From positions 62,001 to 126,000 of the forward strand of contig NZ_QDKO01000025.1 in NCBI RefSeq assembly GCF_003094615.1: a stretch of DNA of 64,000 nucleotides. Reading direction: 5' to 3'. The stretch comes from Caulobacter radicis. GTDB taxonomy: Bacteria > Pseudomonadota > Alphaproteobacteria > Caulobacterales > Caulobacteraceae. The notes beneath the pieces were generated by a model. The model was not told where the DNA came from. It saw only the letters and a list, made by a program, of their open reading frames with translations, and searched no databases. Positions within the stretch are counted from its first letter, which is position 1. Every line of letters starts with the position of its first letter. Below are positions 44,831 to 53,739 of the stretch, one piece after another. The position numbers and the translations under genes were made by a program.

Positions 44831-45092
44831 CTATCTCCACTCATCCACCGTCCCCATTCGCTTGGTCAGCGGCGGCGCTGCGGCGCGCCACTGGGGTTTG
44901 GGAAGAGGCTTAGCGAAGTGCCACCCTTGGCCTAGCTCGACACCCAGGTCGCGGAGCAAATTGGCGGCGTCGCGAGTTTCTACCATCTCGGCGATCGTCG
45001 TCATGCCCAGGTCACAGCAGAGGGCGACAATGTGCTTCAGGAGCACGGCGTCACGGCTGCCACGTCGCAGCGCTTGCACATAGCCGCCGGTT
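44831..45092 (-). pseudogene. C-terminal fragment of an EAL domain
   Basis: Reads GGYVQALRRGSRDAVLLKHI, then ALCCDLGMTTIAEMVET and LGVELGQGWHFAKPLPKPQW. These correspond to the last third of a cyclic-di-GMP phosphodiesterase (EAL) domain; the metal-binding and catalytic parts are absent, as is any start. It is a remnant, joined directly to the ParD-like gene. Confidence 0.75.
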
Positions 45093-45113
45093 CTACATCC
45101 GGGCCTACTGGCA

Positions 45114-45388
45114 TCAGGCCTTGGTCGCGCGCTCGTGCTCGGCGGATAAGGTCGCGCGAACATCCTGGCTCGACCGTCCGCGCGACGGGTCGACCTGAAT
45201 GGCATCATAGGCCTTGGCGGCTTCACCGCTAAGCCAGGTGTCGAACGCGCGGTCGCGGGCCTGCAGCGCGCGAAGACCTTCGCGGATCACTTCGCTTTCG
45301 CTGGCGTAGTCGCCAGACGCGACCTTTGCCCGCACTTGGGCGGCCATCTCGTGGGCAGCGTGACGCTGAATTGCTGGGTGGAACGCAT
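45114..45388 (-). pseudogene. ParD-family antitoxin, frameshifted near its start
   Basis: ATG at 45388 begins MRSTQQFSVTLP, the usual ribbon-helix-helix start; one base is missing near 45352-45357 (CTGCCCACG), after which another frame carries HEMAAQVRAKVASGDYASES and EVIREGLRALQARDRAFDTW. Adding one base restores a normal ParD. No ParE toxin gene follows; EAL debris is there instead. Either an orphan pseudogene or a sequencing slip. Confidence 0.7.
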
Positions 45389-45421
45389 GGCTATGCTCCG
45401 ATTTCCGAGTAGGATTTAATC

Positions 45422-45634
45422 CTATCGGCGCGGCCTCGCAAACCTTGCCCTGGGGCCGCGCCAGGTCGACTTGACTTGGACAAAGCTCGTCATATGGGAG
45501 GCGCTCTCGCATTCGTCGTGCTCAAGGGGCTCTTGAACGACGAAGTCCCACCCGAACCGATCGCGATCGGCCTTGGCGACCAACTGGGCCCTGGCGCAGA
45601 GGGACTTGAATTTGGATTCGCCGAAGTCGCCCAA
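45422..45634 (-). pseudogene. Fragment of a DUF4365/nuclease-like domain
   Basis: About 50 residues look real: GDFGESKFKSLCARAQLVAK, DRFGWDFVVQEP and SFVQVKST. The pattern GExxF...D..GWDFvv...QVK is that of DUF4365-like restriction/nuclease domains. Both ends run into unrelated sequence. A broken piece of a defence-type gene is the best reading. Confidence 0.4.
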
Positions 45635-45679
45635 TTCGTCTGAAGGCAGGGGAGTGGGAGCGTCTGTCGTCGACTGACG

Positions 45680-45782
45680 CCCAGGAGCTGGCGGCGGCCG
45701 CCGCTGTCAGTCTCTGACTATCGAGATCGCGCAGCACCTCCAGCCGCGCCAGTTCTTTGTCGCTCATGCTCCGAACCGCCAT
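45680..45782 (-). pseudogene. N-terminal fragment of an ISNCY-type transposase
   Basis: MAVRSMSDKELARLEVLRDL continuing to DSQRLTAAAAASSW matches the start of the helix-turn-helix transposases of the ISNCY/IS481-like group (MSxxELxRxEVL...GR.T..aAA..L). It then breaks off. Element-end-like bases (GGTGACATTCTCATC at about 45835-45849) lie upstream. Confidence 0.55.
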
Positions 45783-45825
45783 CCCAGGCCCTCCAGAAAA
45801 CACGCTGGAAGGGTGACATGCCTAA

Positions 45826-46260
45826 CTGGCACGGGGGTGACATTCTCATCCGGTCGCTACATACCTAGCGCGCCTAATAAATCTTATCGGAAATTGGGCC
45901 TTGGGTGCGGTTTCTAACAACCTAGGAATTTGCGGCCCTGCAGCGTGGGCGCACGACGCGAACTGCGCCTGGCCGCCGCGCCGTGTTCCGAGAGCGCCTG
46001 AAGCCTGTCACCCGGCTCACGCCAAGCCGAGGCCCTTGGGCCAGGCATTGACTTGCCCGAAGGCGTCGGTCTGCCACGGGTCCTCGCCTCCTCAAGGATT
46101 TGGCCTTCAGCGGCGAAGCCGGGCGACGCTCTGGGGGCCGTGAAAGTCGTTCACCAACTGCGTAGGCCATTCACCCATCGGGCGCGCCGCGAAGCTCGTT
46201 CACTGCACCAAGGTCGAGCCGTGAAAACCGATCACTGTCCGTGAAAATCTGTCACATAAG
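45826..46260. mobile_element. Decayed insertion-sequence remains, no intact gene
   Basis: On the left, GTGACAT occurs twice (about 45815-45850, one followed by TCTCATCC). On the right, minus-strand TGTGACAGATTTTCACGG and GGTTTTCACGG repeat near 46215-46255. Such TGACA/TTTTCAC ends are typical of the transposase group whose fragment lies at 45680. The sequence between holds no plausible gene. I infer a deleted IS copy. Confidence 0.35.
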
Positions 46261-46362
46261 GTCAAAATTGCGAATATCGTTCTCCGTTTAGAGGCGCTGG
46301 ATCGAGGAGCGCCTCCTCCGAGCGTCCGGACAATACTGAGGCTCCGTCCTCCGACGCTAAAC

Positions 46363-46387
46363 GGAACAGGCCCTAGAGAACCACGTT
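46363..46387 (+). promoter_or_regulatory. EcfG/sigma-T promoter, perfect GGAAC-N16-CGTT
   Basis: Exact match to the alphaproteobacterial general-stress consensus. The predicted start (about 46394) is 16 bases before the DUF3313 fragment ATG and could also feed dinB. Confidence 0.65.
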
Positions 46388-46409
46388 TGCTGATCCCGAG
46401 GGACAGCTG

Positions 46410-46589
46410 ATGAAACAGGTTGCGGCACTTCTGGCAGCGGTGAGCGTGACGGGCTGCGCGACCCATGGCGCGCCCTCGGGCGCGCTTTCCAGCTACGATG
46501 GCCTGCAAAAGCAAGATGGCGCCATGCGTACGGGCGTTTCTCAGCGCATCGACCAAACGCGGCTGAAAGTTCCCGTTACGTTCACATGA
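46410..46589 (+). pseudogene. Truncated DUF3313-like lipoprotein (59 codons)
   Basis: Lipoprotein start (KQVAALLAAVSVTGCATHG) followed by ALSSYDGLQKQDGAMRTGVS, parallel to the full gene at 43743 (FLSSYDGLAKRPGSVRA). It ends after 59 residues; the family needs over 200. AGGGA precedes the ATG and a perfect EcfG-type promoter lies upstream, so it may still be expressed as a small lipoprotein. Its last codons contain the LexA box of dinB, marking the junction where the original 3' end was lost. Confidence 0.7.
46569..46583 (+). promoter_or_regulatory. LexA (SOS) box before dinB
   Basis: GTTC-N7-GTTC, the alphaproteobacterial LexA operator, 22 bases before the dinB ATG. Confidence 0.8.
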
Positions 46590-46604
46590 TGGTAGAGCTG
46601 GCGC

Positions 46605-47678
46605 ATGGAGTCGCCGGCGCGAAAGATCATCCACATCGACATGGACGCCTTCTATGCGTCAGTCGAACAGCGCGATGATCCTGGCCTGCGCGGAAAGCCG
46701 GTCGTGGTCGGCTCGCCAGCCCCGCGCGGGGTGATCGCCGCGGCCAGCTACGAGGCCCGCAAATTCGGCGTGCGCTCTGCCATGCCCTCCAGCACGGCCT
46801 TGCGCAAATGCCCCCAGCTCGTCTTCGTCCCCCACCGCATGGACGTCTACCGGGCCGTCTCTCACCAGATCCACGAGATCTTCGCCGACTACGCCGACGC
46901 CGTTGAGCCGCTGTCGCTGGACGAAGCCTATCTCGACGTCAGCGGCGACAAGGCCGGCGTAGGCAGCGCCACGGAGACTGCCAGGACCATCCGGGCCCGT
47001 ATCCGACAGGAGACGGGCCTGACAGCCTCGGCCGGCATTTCCTACAATAAATTCCTGGCCAAGATGGCGAGCGACCAGAACAAGCCCGATGGTCAGTTCC
47101 TCGTTTCGCCGGGTCAGGGACAGGCCTTTGTGGCGAGCCTGCCGATCGGACGCTTCTATGGCGTCGGCGCGGTGACCGAGGCCAAGATGAAGCGGCTGGG
47201 GGTCCATACCGGCGAGGATCTAGCGCGCCAGTCCCTGGCCTTTCTGCAGCAGCACTTTGGCAAGTCGGGTCCCTGGTTTTACGGCATCGCACGGGGCGTT
47301 GATGCGCGCGCGGTCAATCCCAGCCGGGAGCGTAAATCCTCGGGATCGGAGACGACCTTCGAGGCCGACCTTGTCGATCCGCTCCGTATCGAGGCTGAGG
47401 TGGCGGCGCTCGCCGACAAGGTCTTTTCCTGGTGCCTAAAGGCCCAGGCGTTCGGCCGCACGGTCACGGTGAAGATCAAGTATGCTGATTTCCAGCAGGC
47501 TACCCGAGCCCGTTCGGCGGCCAGCGCGATCGACGACCCGGCCCTGCTGCAGCGCCTCTCCCTGGACCTCGTTCGATCGGCCTTTCCGTTGCGCGCCGGC
47601 GTCCGGCTGCTGGGCGTCACTGTCTCCAATCTCGAGGCTCCGCCGGCGACGGGAGGCCAGCGCTTGCTTCTGGCCTAG
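46605..47678 (+). CDS. dinB: DNA polymerase IV
   Basis: 357-residue Y-family translesion polymerase. Palm motifs IIHIDMDAFYASVEQRDD and VEPLSLDEAYLDVS supply the catalytic acidic residues; ASGISYNKFLAKMASDQNKP is the conserved GISxNKxLAK box; the little-finger domain follows (KSSGSETTFEADL onward). The C-terminus ends GGQRLLLA, a plausible weak beta-clamp motif. Full length for the family. The LexA box directly upstream predicts SOS induction, and a general-stress promoter lies 220 bases upstream. Confidence 0.93.
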   Translation: MESPARKIIHIDMDAFYASVEQRDDPGLRGKPVVVGSPAPRGVIAAASYEARKFGVRSAMPSSTALRKCPQLVFVPHRMDVYRAVSHQIHEIFADYADAVEPLSLDEAYLDVSGDKAGVGSATETARTIRARIRQETGLTASAGISYNKFLAKMASDQNKPDGQFLVSPGQGQAFVASLPIGRFYGVGAVTEAKMKRLGVHTGEDLARQSLAFLQQHFGKSGPWFYGIARGVDARAVNPSRERKSSGSETTFEADLVDPLRIEAEVAALADKVFSWCLKAQAFGRTVTVKIKYADFQQATRARSAASAIDDPALLQRLSLDLVRSAFPLRAGVRLLGVTVSNLEAPPATGGQRLLLA

Positions 47679-47886
47679 GCGTCGGACGACAACTTCGCGG
47701 CCAACCAGCAGACCCAGTGGCTAGTGTTTCGAGTCCGATGACGTCTTGGCCCGCGCCGCGCCAATAACGGCCTTAGCGCACTTCCGGAAACTGGACTTCC
47801 AGCGCTGAGCCGCAGTAAGGCACGAGCGCTGGCGGGCGCCTCCCGCTCACCTATTATCCGGAAGGCGCCAGCCACTCGCCTGGCCT
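47679..47886. other. Gap without a recognisable gene
   Basis: 208 bases between dinB and the convergent broken Hsp31-like gene. No gene, hairpin or RNA seen. Confidence 0.5.
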
Positions 47887-48290
47887 CTATCTCGGGCTGA
47901 GCATTAGGTCACGAACTGCCTCACCCACGCCGGCGGCCGACTGCGGGTTCTGGCCGGTCACCAGTCTGCCGTCGACGACGACCTTGGCGGTCCAGTCGGG
48001 CGCCGCCTGATGGTGAGCGCCACGAGACGAAAGCTTGTCCGCCAGAAGGAAGGGCACGGTCGTGTGGAGGCCGACCGCCCTTTCCTCGCTGTTGGTGAAC
48101 GCAGCGAGGCGCTTGCCAGCCACGAGATAGTCGCCGTTGCTCAGCTTAACGTCCACCAGCGCCGCAGGCCCGTGGCAGACGGCCGATACCACCCCGCCCT
48201 GCTCGTAGATGGCGCTCGCCACCCGTTGAACCGCGGTGTTGCCCGGAAATCCCACATCGCGCCATGGCCGCCGGCGAAGAGCATCGCCGA
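47887..48290 (-). pseudogene. DJ-1/PfpI (Hsp31-like) fragment, frameshifted
   Basis: The intact part reads VASAIYEQGGVVSAVCHGPA, with the nucleophile elbow Cys in SAVCHGPA, and later VVVDGRLVTGQNPQSAAGVG. Just upstream another frame carries YSAMLFAGGHGAMWDF, which must precede PGNTAVQR; one C is missing near 48242-48246. The N-terminal third (with the Glu of the active site) is not present upstream. A truncated, frameshifted glyoxalase/chaperone-type gene. Confidence 0.75.
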
Positions 48291-48541
48291 GTAGCGTTGG
48301 GAAGCCGTTTGCTAGAAGCTGTTCAATGCCAAGCAGCGGCAATCCAGTATGGCCGCTGAAATCTCTCAATGAGATTTGTCGGCGAAAGACGGGCCTCTTA
48401 ATGACTACGGAGGCTAGTGGATCTCGCTGTCGCAAGGTCGGGTTAGAAGCTTCACCGCCCATCCGCTTTCAAAGCGGGAAATCTCCAGCACACTACTCAA
48501 AGCTGATCTCCAGACGCATCGATCGGGCGTCGCAGGAAGAA
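48291..48541. other. Gap without a recognisable gene
   Basis: About 250 bases upstream of the Hsp31-like remnant. I see no gene or family motif; it may be what replaced the lost N-terminus. Confidence 0.5.
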
Positions 48542-48563
48542 AGGCCGACCCGAAGGCCGGCCT
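48542..48563 (-). terminator. Hairpin after the Gln-rich protein gene
   Basis: AGGCCG pairs with CGGCCT over a 10-base loop; in the minus direction it is followed by TTCTTCC. Weak stem. Confidence 0.4.
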
Positions 48564-48574
48564 CGACGAACGTT

Positions 48575-48602
48575 TAGCGTTCCACGTCTAGCGTTCCACG
48601 TC
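48575..48602. repeat. Perfect tandem duplication of a 14-mer at a stop codon
   Basis: TAGCGTTCCACGTC occurs twice back to back (48575-48588, 48589-48602). On the minus strand each unit spells the last codons (DVER) and stop region of the Gln-rich gene, so the stop end was duplicated. Confidence 0.85.
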
Positions 48603-48872
48603 GCCTTGACCGGTGCGGCCCGGCTGGATGGCGCCGGTGTCGACGCCGCCCGCGAGGCCCTCGCCCTCGCCCTCGATGTCGCGCCCTTCCTGGAGCTCGC
48701 CCGGACGACGCTCGCCCTGCTGGTTCTGCTGATCCGGCTGGGCCTGCTGGGGGCTGGTCTGCTGTTGCTGCGGCTGGCGGGTGTCGCCTTGCTGGTTCTG
48801 CTGGCCGACTTGCTGGCGCTGAGCGTCGTTGGACTGCTGCTGCATGCGATCGTTGTTGGCGTTCTCGCTCAT
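48588..48872 (-). CDS. Gln-rich, disordered 94-residue protein
   Basis: Very hydrophilic: MSENANNDRMQQQSNDAQRQ, then runs such as GQQNQQGDTRQPQQQQ and QAQPDQQNQQGERR, ending in an acidic-Gly tail. No hydrophobic core; predicted disordered, like small hydrophilin-type stress proteins. ATG at 48872 has GGGAG 7 bases upstream, and a GGAAC-N17-CATT element lies at 48920-48945. Function unknown. Confidence 0.65.
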   Translation of the reverse strand: MSENANNDRMQQQSNDAQRQQVGQQNQQGDTRQPQQQQTSPQQAQPDQQNQQGERRPGELQEGRDIEGEGEGLAGGVDTGAIQPGRTGQGDVER

Positions 48873-48919
48873 GGCCGTCTCCCTGATGGGTTGATCGCCG
48901 GATGCTCCGGCCCATCCCC

Positions 48920-48945
48920 AATGCGGTGGAAGCAACGAGCGTTCC
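48920..48945 (-). promoter_or_regulatory. EcfG-like promoter of the Gln-rich gene
   Basis: Minus-strand GGAAC-N17-CATT, with the predicted start about 40 bases before the ATG at 48872. Confidence 0.45.
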
Positions 48946-49050
48946 TCCGTCGAGAACCCGACGAAGAGCACCTCATAAGTCGCTGATTCGACTTAAATAA
49001 CGCCGCGCGAAGGTCACCGGTGAAATCGTCTCTCAACTAGCACGGCCATG

Positions 49051-49076
49051 GGAACCGGCGGCCGACGCTCCGGCTT
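49051..49076 (+). promoter_or_regulatory. EcfG-like promoter of the hemerythrin gene
   Basis: GGAAC-N17-GCTT; predicted start about 25 bases before the ATG at 49110. Confidence 0.45.
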
Positions 49077-49109
49077 GAAACGGCGCACAATCGCCACCGG
49101 AGCGCCGAC

Positions 49110-49646
49110 ATGCCCACCGCCAAAGCCGCCTCGAAATCCGCCGCGAAAACCGCCAAGGCCCGCCGCACCCGCCGTACGGGTCGGCGCGATCCCCTGGCGA
49201 TCCGCCTGCTCAAGGCCGACCACCGAGAGGTGGAGGCCATGTTCGACGAGTACGAACAGCTAGAGAGCGACCGCGACAAGCAGGCCCTGTTCGACAAGAT
49301 CGCGCTGGCCCTGAAGGTCCACACCCAGATCGAGGAGGAGATCCTCTATCCCGAAAGCCGCGGCGAGGTGGAGGACGACCTGATCGACGAGGCCTATGTC
49401 GAGCACGACGGCGCCAAGAAGCTGATCGCCGAGATCGAGGCGATGAAGCCCGGCGAAGAGTTCTATGACGCCAAGGTCAAGGTGCTGGGCGAGTACATCA
49501 AGCACCACGTCAAGGAAGAGGAACAACCCGGCGGCTTCTTCGCGCAGGCCAAGAAGGGCGACGAGGACCTCGAAGCCATGGGCGAACGCATGGCCGCGCG
49601 CAAGGAAGAGCTGATGGCGGAGTTCTCCAAGCAGCCCTCCCACTAA
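49110..49646 (+). CDS. Hemerythrin-domain protein
   Basis: 178 residues. A basic Ala/Lys/Arg-rich N-terminal extension (about 30 residues, histone-like) is followed by a hemerythrin four-helix bundle with diiron ligands in LLKADHREVEAMFDEYEQLE, LKVHTQIEEEILYPESRGE, EAYVEHDGAKKL and YIKHHVKEEEQPGGFF. It can bind oxygen or sense reactive species. The basic tail suggests DNA or membrane contact. GGAGCG lies 6 bases before the ATG. Confidence 0.88.
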   Translation: MPTAKAASKSAAKTAKARRTRRTGRRDPLAIRLLKADHREVEAMFDEYEQLESDRDKQALFDKIALALKVHTQIEEEILYPESRGEVEDDLIDEAYVEHDGAKKLIAEIEAMKPGEEFYDAKVKVLGEYIKHHVKEEEQPGGFFAQAKKGDEDLEAMGERMAARKEELMAEFSKQPSH

Positions 49647-49726
49647 CATCCAGTAGGATCGACCGGGCGGCGATCGTTCCCCTCAGGAGCAGGTCGTCGC
49701 TCGGTCGGACCGGCGCATCGAAGGGG

Positions 49727-49906
49727 TCAATGCTTGTGCTCGGGCATGGCCTTGCGCTTGGTGTGCGCGAACTCCTCCAGCTGCTTCTCGCTCATCGACA
49801 GCATCGATTTCGACGCGCCCTTGAGCTTGCTCTTGGGCGTGTCGCCACGCTTGGCGGACAGGGCGGCTCCGGCGGCTTTTTGCTGGGCGGCGGACTTGGC
49901 GGGCAT
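49727..49906 (-). CDS. Small DUF3008-like protein
   Basis: 59 residues, basic: [20 protein letters not shown] then [20 protein letters not shown] and ending PEHKH. This is the DUF3008 pattern (PAKSxxQQ...A..AKRG and SM..ML.EFA.TKxK.LP). Function unknown; usually found near stress genes. AGGAG lies 7 bases before the ATG. Confidence 0.8.
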   Translation of the reverse strand: MPAKSAAQQKAAGAALSAKRGDTPKSKLKGASKSMLSMSEKQLEEFAHTKRKAMPEHKH

Positions 49907-50000
49907 CGGCGATCTCCTCTGGGATGGCTTGCCCTCAACGCCCGTCCGGTCTGCGCAGCTTCATCATCGACACGATCATCAGACGGGTCCGGCCAAGCTC

Positions 50001-50026
50001 GGAACCGGCTTCGGGGCTTTTGGATT
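50001..50026 (+). promoter_or_regulatory. EcfG-like promoter of the second katE
   Basis: GGAAC-N17-GATT; the -10 bases GGATTG equal those of the csbD-like promoter. Predicted start near 50033, with the Shine-Dalgarno AGGAGA at 50044. Confidence 0.5.
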
Positions 50027-50055
50027 GCCCCACGATCCCATCCCAGGAGACTGAC

Positions 50056-52149
<2,094 letters not shown>

Positions 52150-52175
52150 GGGCCCGCTCGCTTCCTCCCCCTCCC

Positions 52176-52202
52176 GGCGGCGCGTCCCTTCGGCGCGCCG
52201 CC
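52176..52202 (+). terminator. Hairpin after the second katE
   Basis: GGCGGCGCG pairs with CGCGCCGCC over a 9-base loop, 27 bases after the katE stop; followed by TTCCCC. May attenuate read-through to the SDR gene. Confidence 0.55.
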
Positions 52203-52223
52203 TTCCCCACACCGGAGACGACG

Positions 52224-53123
52224 ATGAGCCAGGACGATCGCCTGCGCATGCAGGACCCGCGCGAGCAGTACCCCAAGCCGCCCTTCCCGGCCCAACCGCA
52301 ACCGGCGCCGGGCCTCGCCGCCAAGATGCATCCCAAGCCCGACCATGGCGAGGAAAGCTATCGCGGCTCAGGCAAGCTGATCGGCCGCAAGGCGCTGATC
52401 ACGGGCGCCGACTCCGGCATCGGCCGCGCCGCCGCCATCGCCTATGCCCGCGAGGGCGCCGACGTGGCCATCGGCTATGTGCCGAGCGAGGAAAGCGACG
52501 CCCGCGAGGTCAGCGCCCTGATCGAGGCCGAGGGTCGTAAGGCCGTGGCCCTGCCCGGCGACATCAAGGACGAGGCCTTCTGCCGCGAGCTCGTGGCCAG
52601 GGCGGTCGAGGGCCTGGGCGGGCTCGACATCCTGGTCAACAACGCCGGCAAGCAGGTCAGCCGCCCCGACATCGCCGCCATCGACAGCGAGCAGTTCGAC
52701 CACACGCTCAAAACCAATCTCTACGCGATGTTCTGGATCACCCAGGCGGCGCGCCCTCACCTGCGGCCAGGCGCGGCGGTGATCAACACCGCTTCTGTGC
52801 AGGCCTACGAGCCGTCCGAGAACCTCTTGGACTACGCCACCACCAAGGCCGGCATCGTCGCCTTCACCAAGGCGCTGGCCAAGCAGCTGATCAAGGACGG
52901 CGTGCGGGCCAATGCGGTCGCGCCCGGCCCGTTCTGGACGGTGCTCCAGCCCAGCGGCGGCCAGACTCAGGAGAAGGTTCAGCACTTCGGCGAACACAGC
53001 CAGTTCGGCCGTCCCGGCCAGCCGGTCGAGATCGCGCCGGTCTATGTGCTGCTAGCCTCGCAGGAGGCCAGCTTCACGACCGGCGAGGTCTATGGCGTGA
53101 CCGGCGGCGCAGGCATCGCCTGA
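52224..53123 (+). CDS. SDR oxidoreductase, general-stress-protein-39-like
   Basis: 299 residues. A Pro-rich N-terminal extension (about 45 residues, ending HGEESYRGSGKLIGRKALIT) precedes the Rossmann motif TGADSGIGRAAAIAYAREGA; NNAGKQV, the Ser in INTASVQAYEPS, and YATTK follow. This extended subgroup is the YdaD/GSP39-like NAD(P)-dependent dehydrogenase often found with catalases and other stress genes. Substrate unknown. Confidence 0.88.
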   Translation: MSQDDRLRMQDPREQYPKPPFPAQPQPAPGLAAKMHPKPDHGEESYRGSGKLIGRKALITGADSGIGRAAAIAYAREGADVAIGYVPSEESDAREVSALIEAEGRKAVALPGDIKDEAFCRELVARAVEGLGGLDILVNNAGKQVSRPDIAAIDSEQFDHTLKTNLYAMFWITQAARPHLRPGAAVINTASVQAYEPSENLLDYATTKAGIVAFTKALAKQLIKDGVRANAVAPGPFWTVLQPSGGQTQEKVQHFGEHSQFGRPGQPVEIAPVYVLLASQEASFTTGEVYGVTGGAGIA

Positions 53124-53157
53124 CGCCGCCCGACGTCGACGGCGGAGGGGCGCCGCG

Positions 53158-53401
53158 TCAGCCGCGGGCGCCCCACTGCTGGTGCGTGAAGAAGGCGATG
53201 GTCGCCACGCCGGCGGCGACGACCAGAGCGTCCTCGACGAGACCGCTGGGCGTCTGGCCGAACTTGGCCATCGCCCGTTTGCGTCCCGCCAGCGTCAGGT
53301 AGGCCAGCGGCACGGCTGTGGCGATCGCCACGCCCGCCCCGGCCTTCTCGCGGCCGCGGGGCGCCAGGGCCGCGCCTGCGATGCCGGCGCTGGCGATCCG
53401 A
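53158..53401. repeat. Left copy of a direct repeat (about 244 bases, partner 63757-64000)
   Basis: Base-by-base the two stretches are offset by 10,599 and differ at only scattered positions (long shared runs such as GCCAGCGGCACGGC and GATGCCGGCGCTGGCGATCC). The right copy is cut by the window edge, so the repeat may extend through the whole DUF4126 gene. Confidence 0.85.
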
Positions 53402-53640
53402 GCCAGCAGGCCCAGGAAGACCGTGCGATCGGGCGCGGTCTTCATCTTGTCGCCCAACAGCTCGCCGATCCCCATGGCCAGGGCGCCGAACTTGAACAGC
53501 GGATGGTCGAGCAGGACGAGCTTGCCGGGCGTCGAGCGCCCCGCCAGACGGGCAGAGGCGATCGTAGCCATCGGGGTCATCGACCGGGCGCTGGCGACGG
53601 CGCCGATGAGGGCGGAGGGGATCAGAGCGGTGTTGGTCAT
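53158..53640 (-). CDS. DUF4126-family membrane protein, copy 1
   Basis: 160 residues, strongly hydrophobic: LIPSALIGAVASARSMTPMA, FKFGALAMGIGELLGDKMKT, GAGVAIATAVPLAYLTLAGR, ALVVAAGVATIAFFTHQQWG. DUF4126 proteins are inner-membrane proteins of unknown role. ATG 53640 was chosen over a frame opening 18 bases earlier. The last 81 codons recur, nearly identical, in the partial gene at 63757-64000 in the same orientation. Confidence 0.8.
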   Translation of the reverse strand: MTNTALIPSALIGAVASARSMTPMATIASARLAGRSTPGKLVLLDHPLFKFGALAMGIGELLGDKMKTAPDRTVFLGLLARIASAGIAGAALAPRGREKAGAGVAIATAVPLAYLTLAGRKRAMAKFGQTPSGLVEDALVVAAGVATIAFFTHQQWGARG

Positions 53641-53685
53641 GTCGGCTGAACACGCCATTCGCCCCGAGGTTCAGAGCCTGGCCAC

Positions 53686-53711
53686 GGAACATCCCCTTCC
53701 CCGCCGGTGTT
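53686..53711 (+). promoter_or_regulatory. EcfG-like promoter of the PQQ dehydrogenase gene
   Basis: GGAAC-N17-TGTT, with the predicted start about 20 bases before the ATG at 53740. Confidence 0.45.
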
Positions 53712-53739
53712 GTCGCACCAAGCGTTGGTGGAGAGATGC

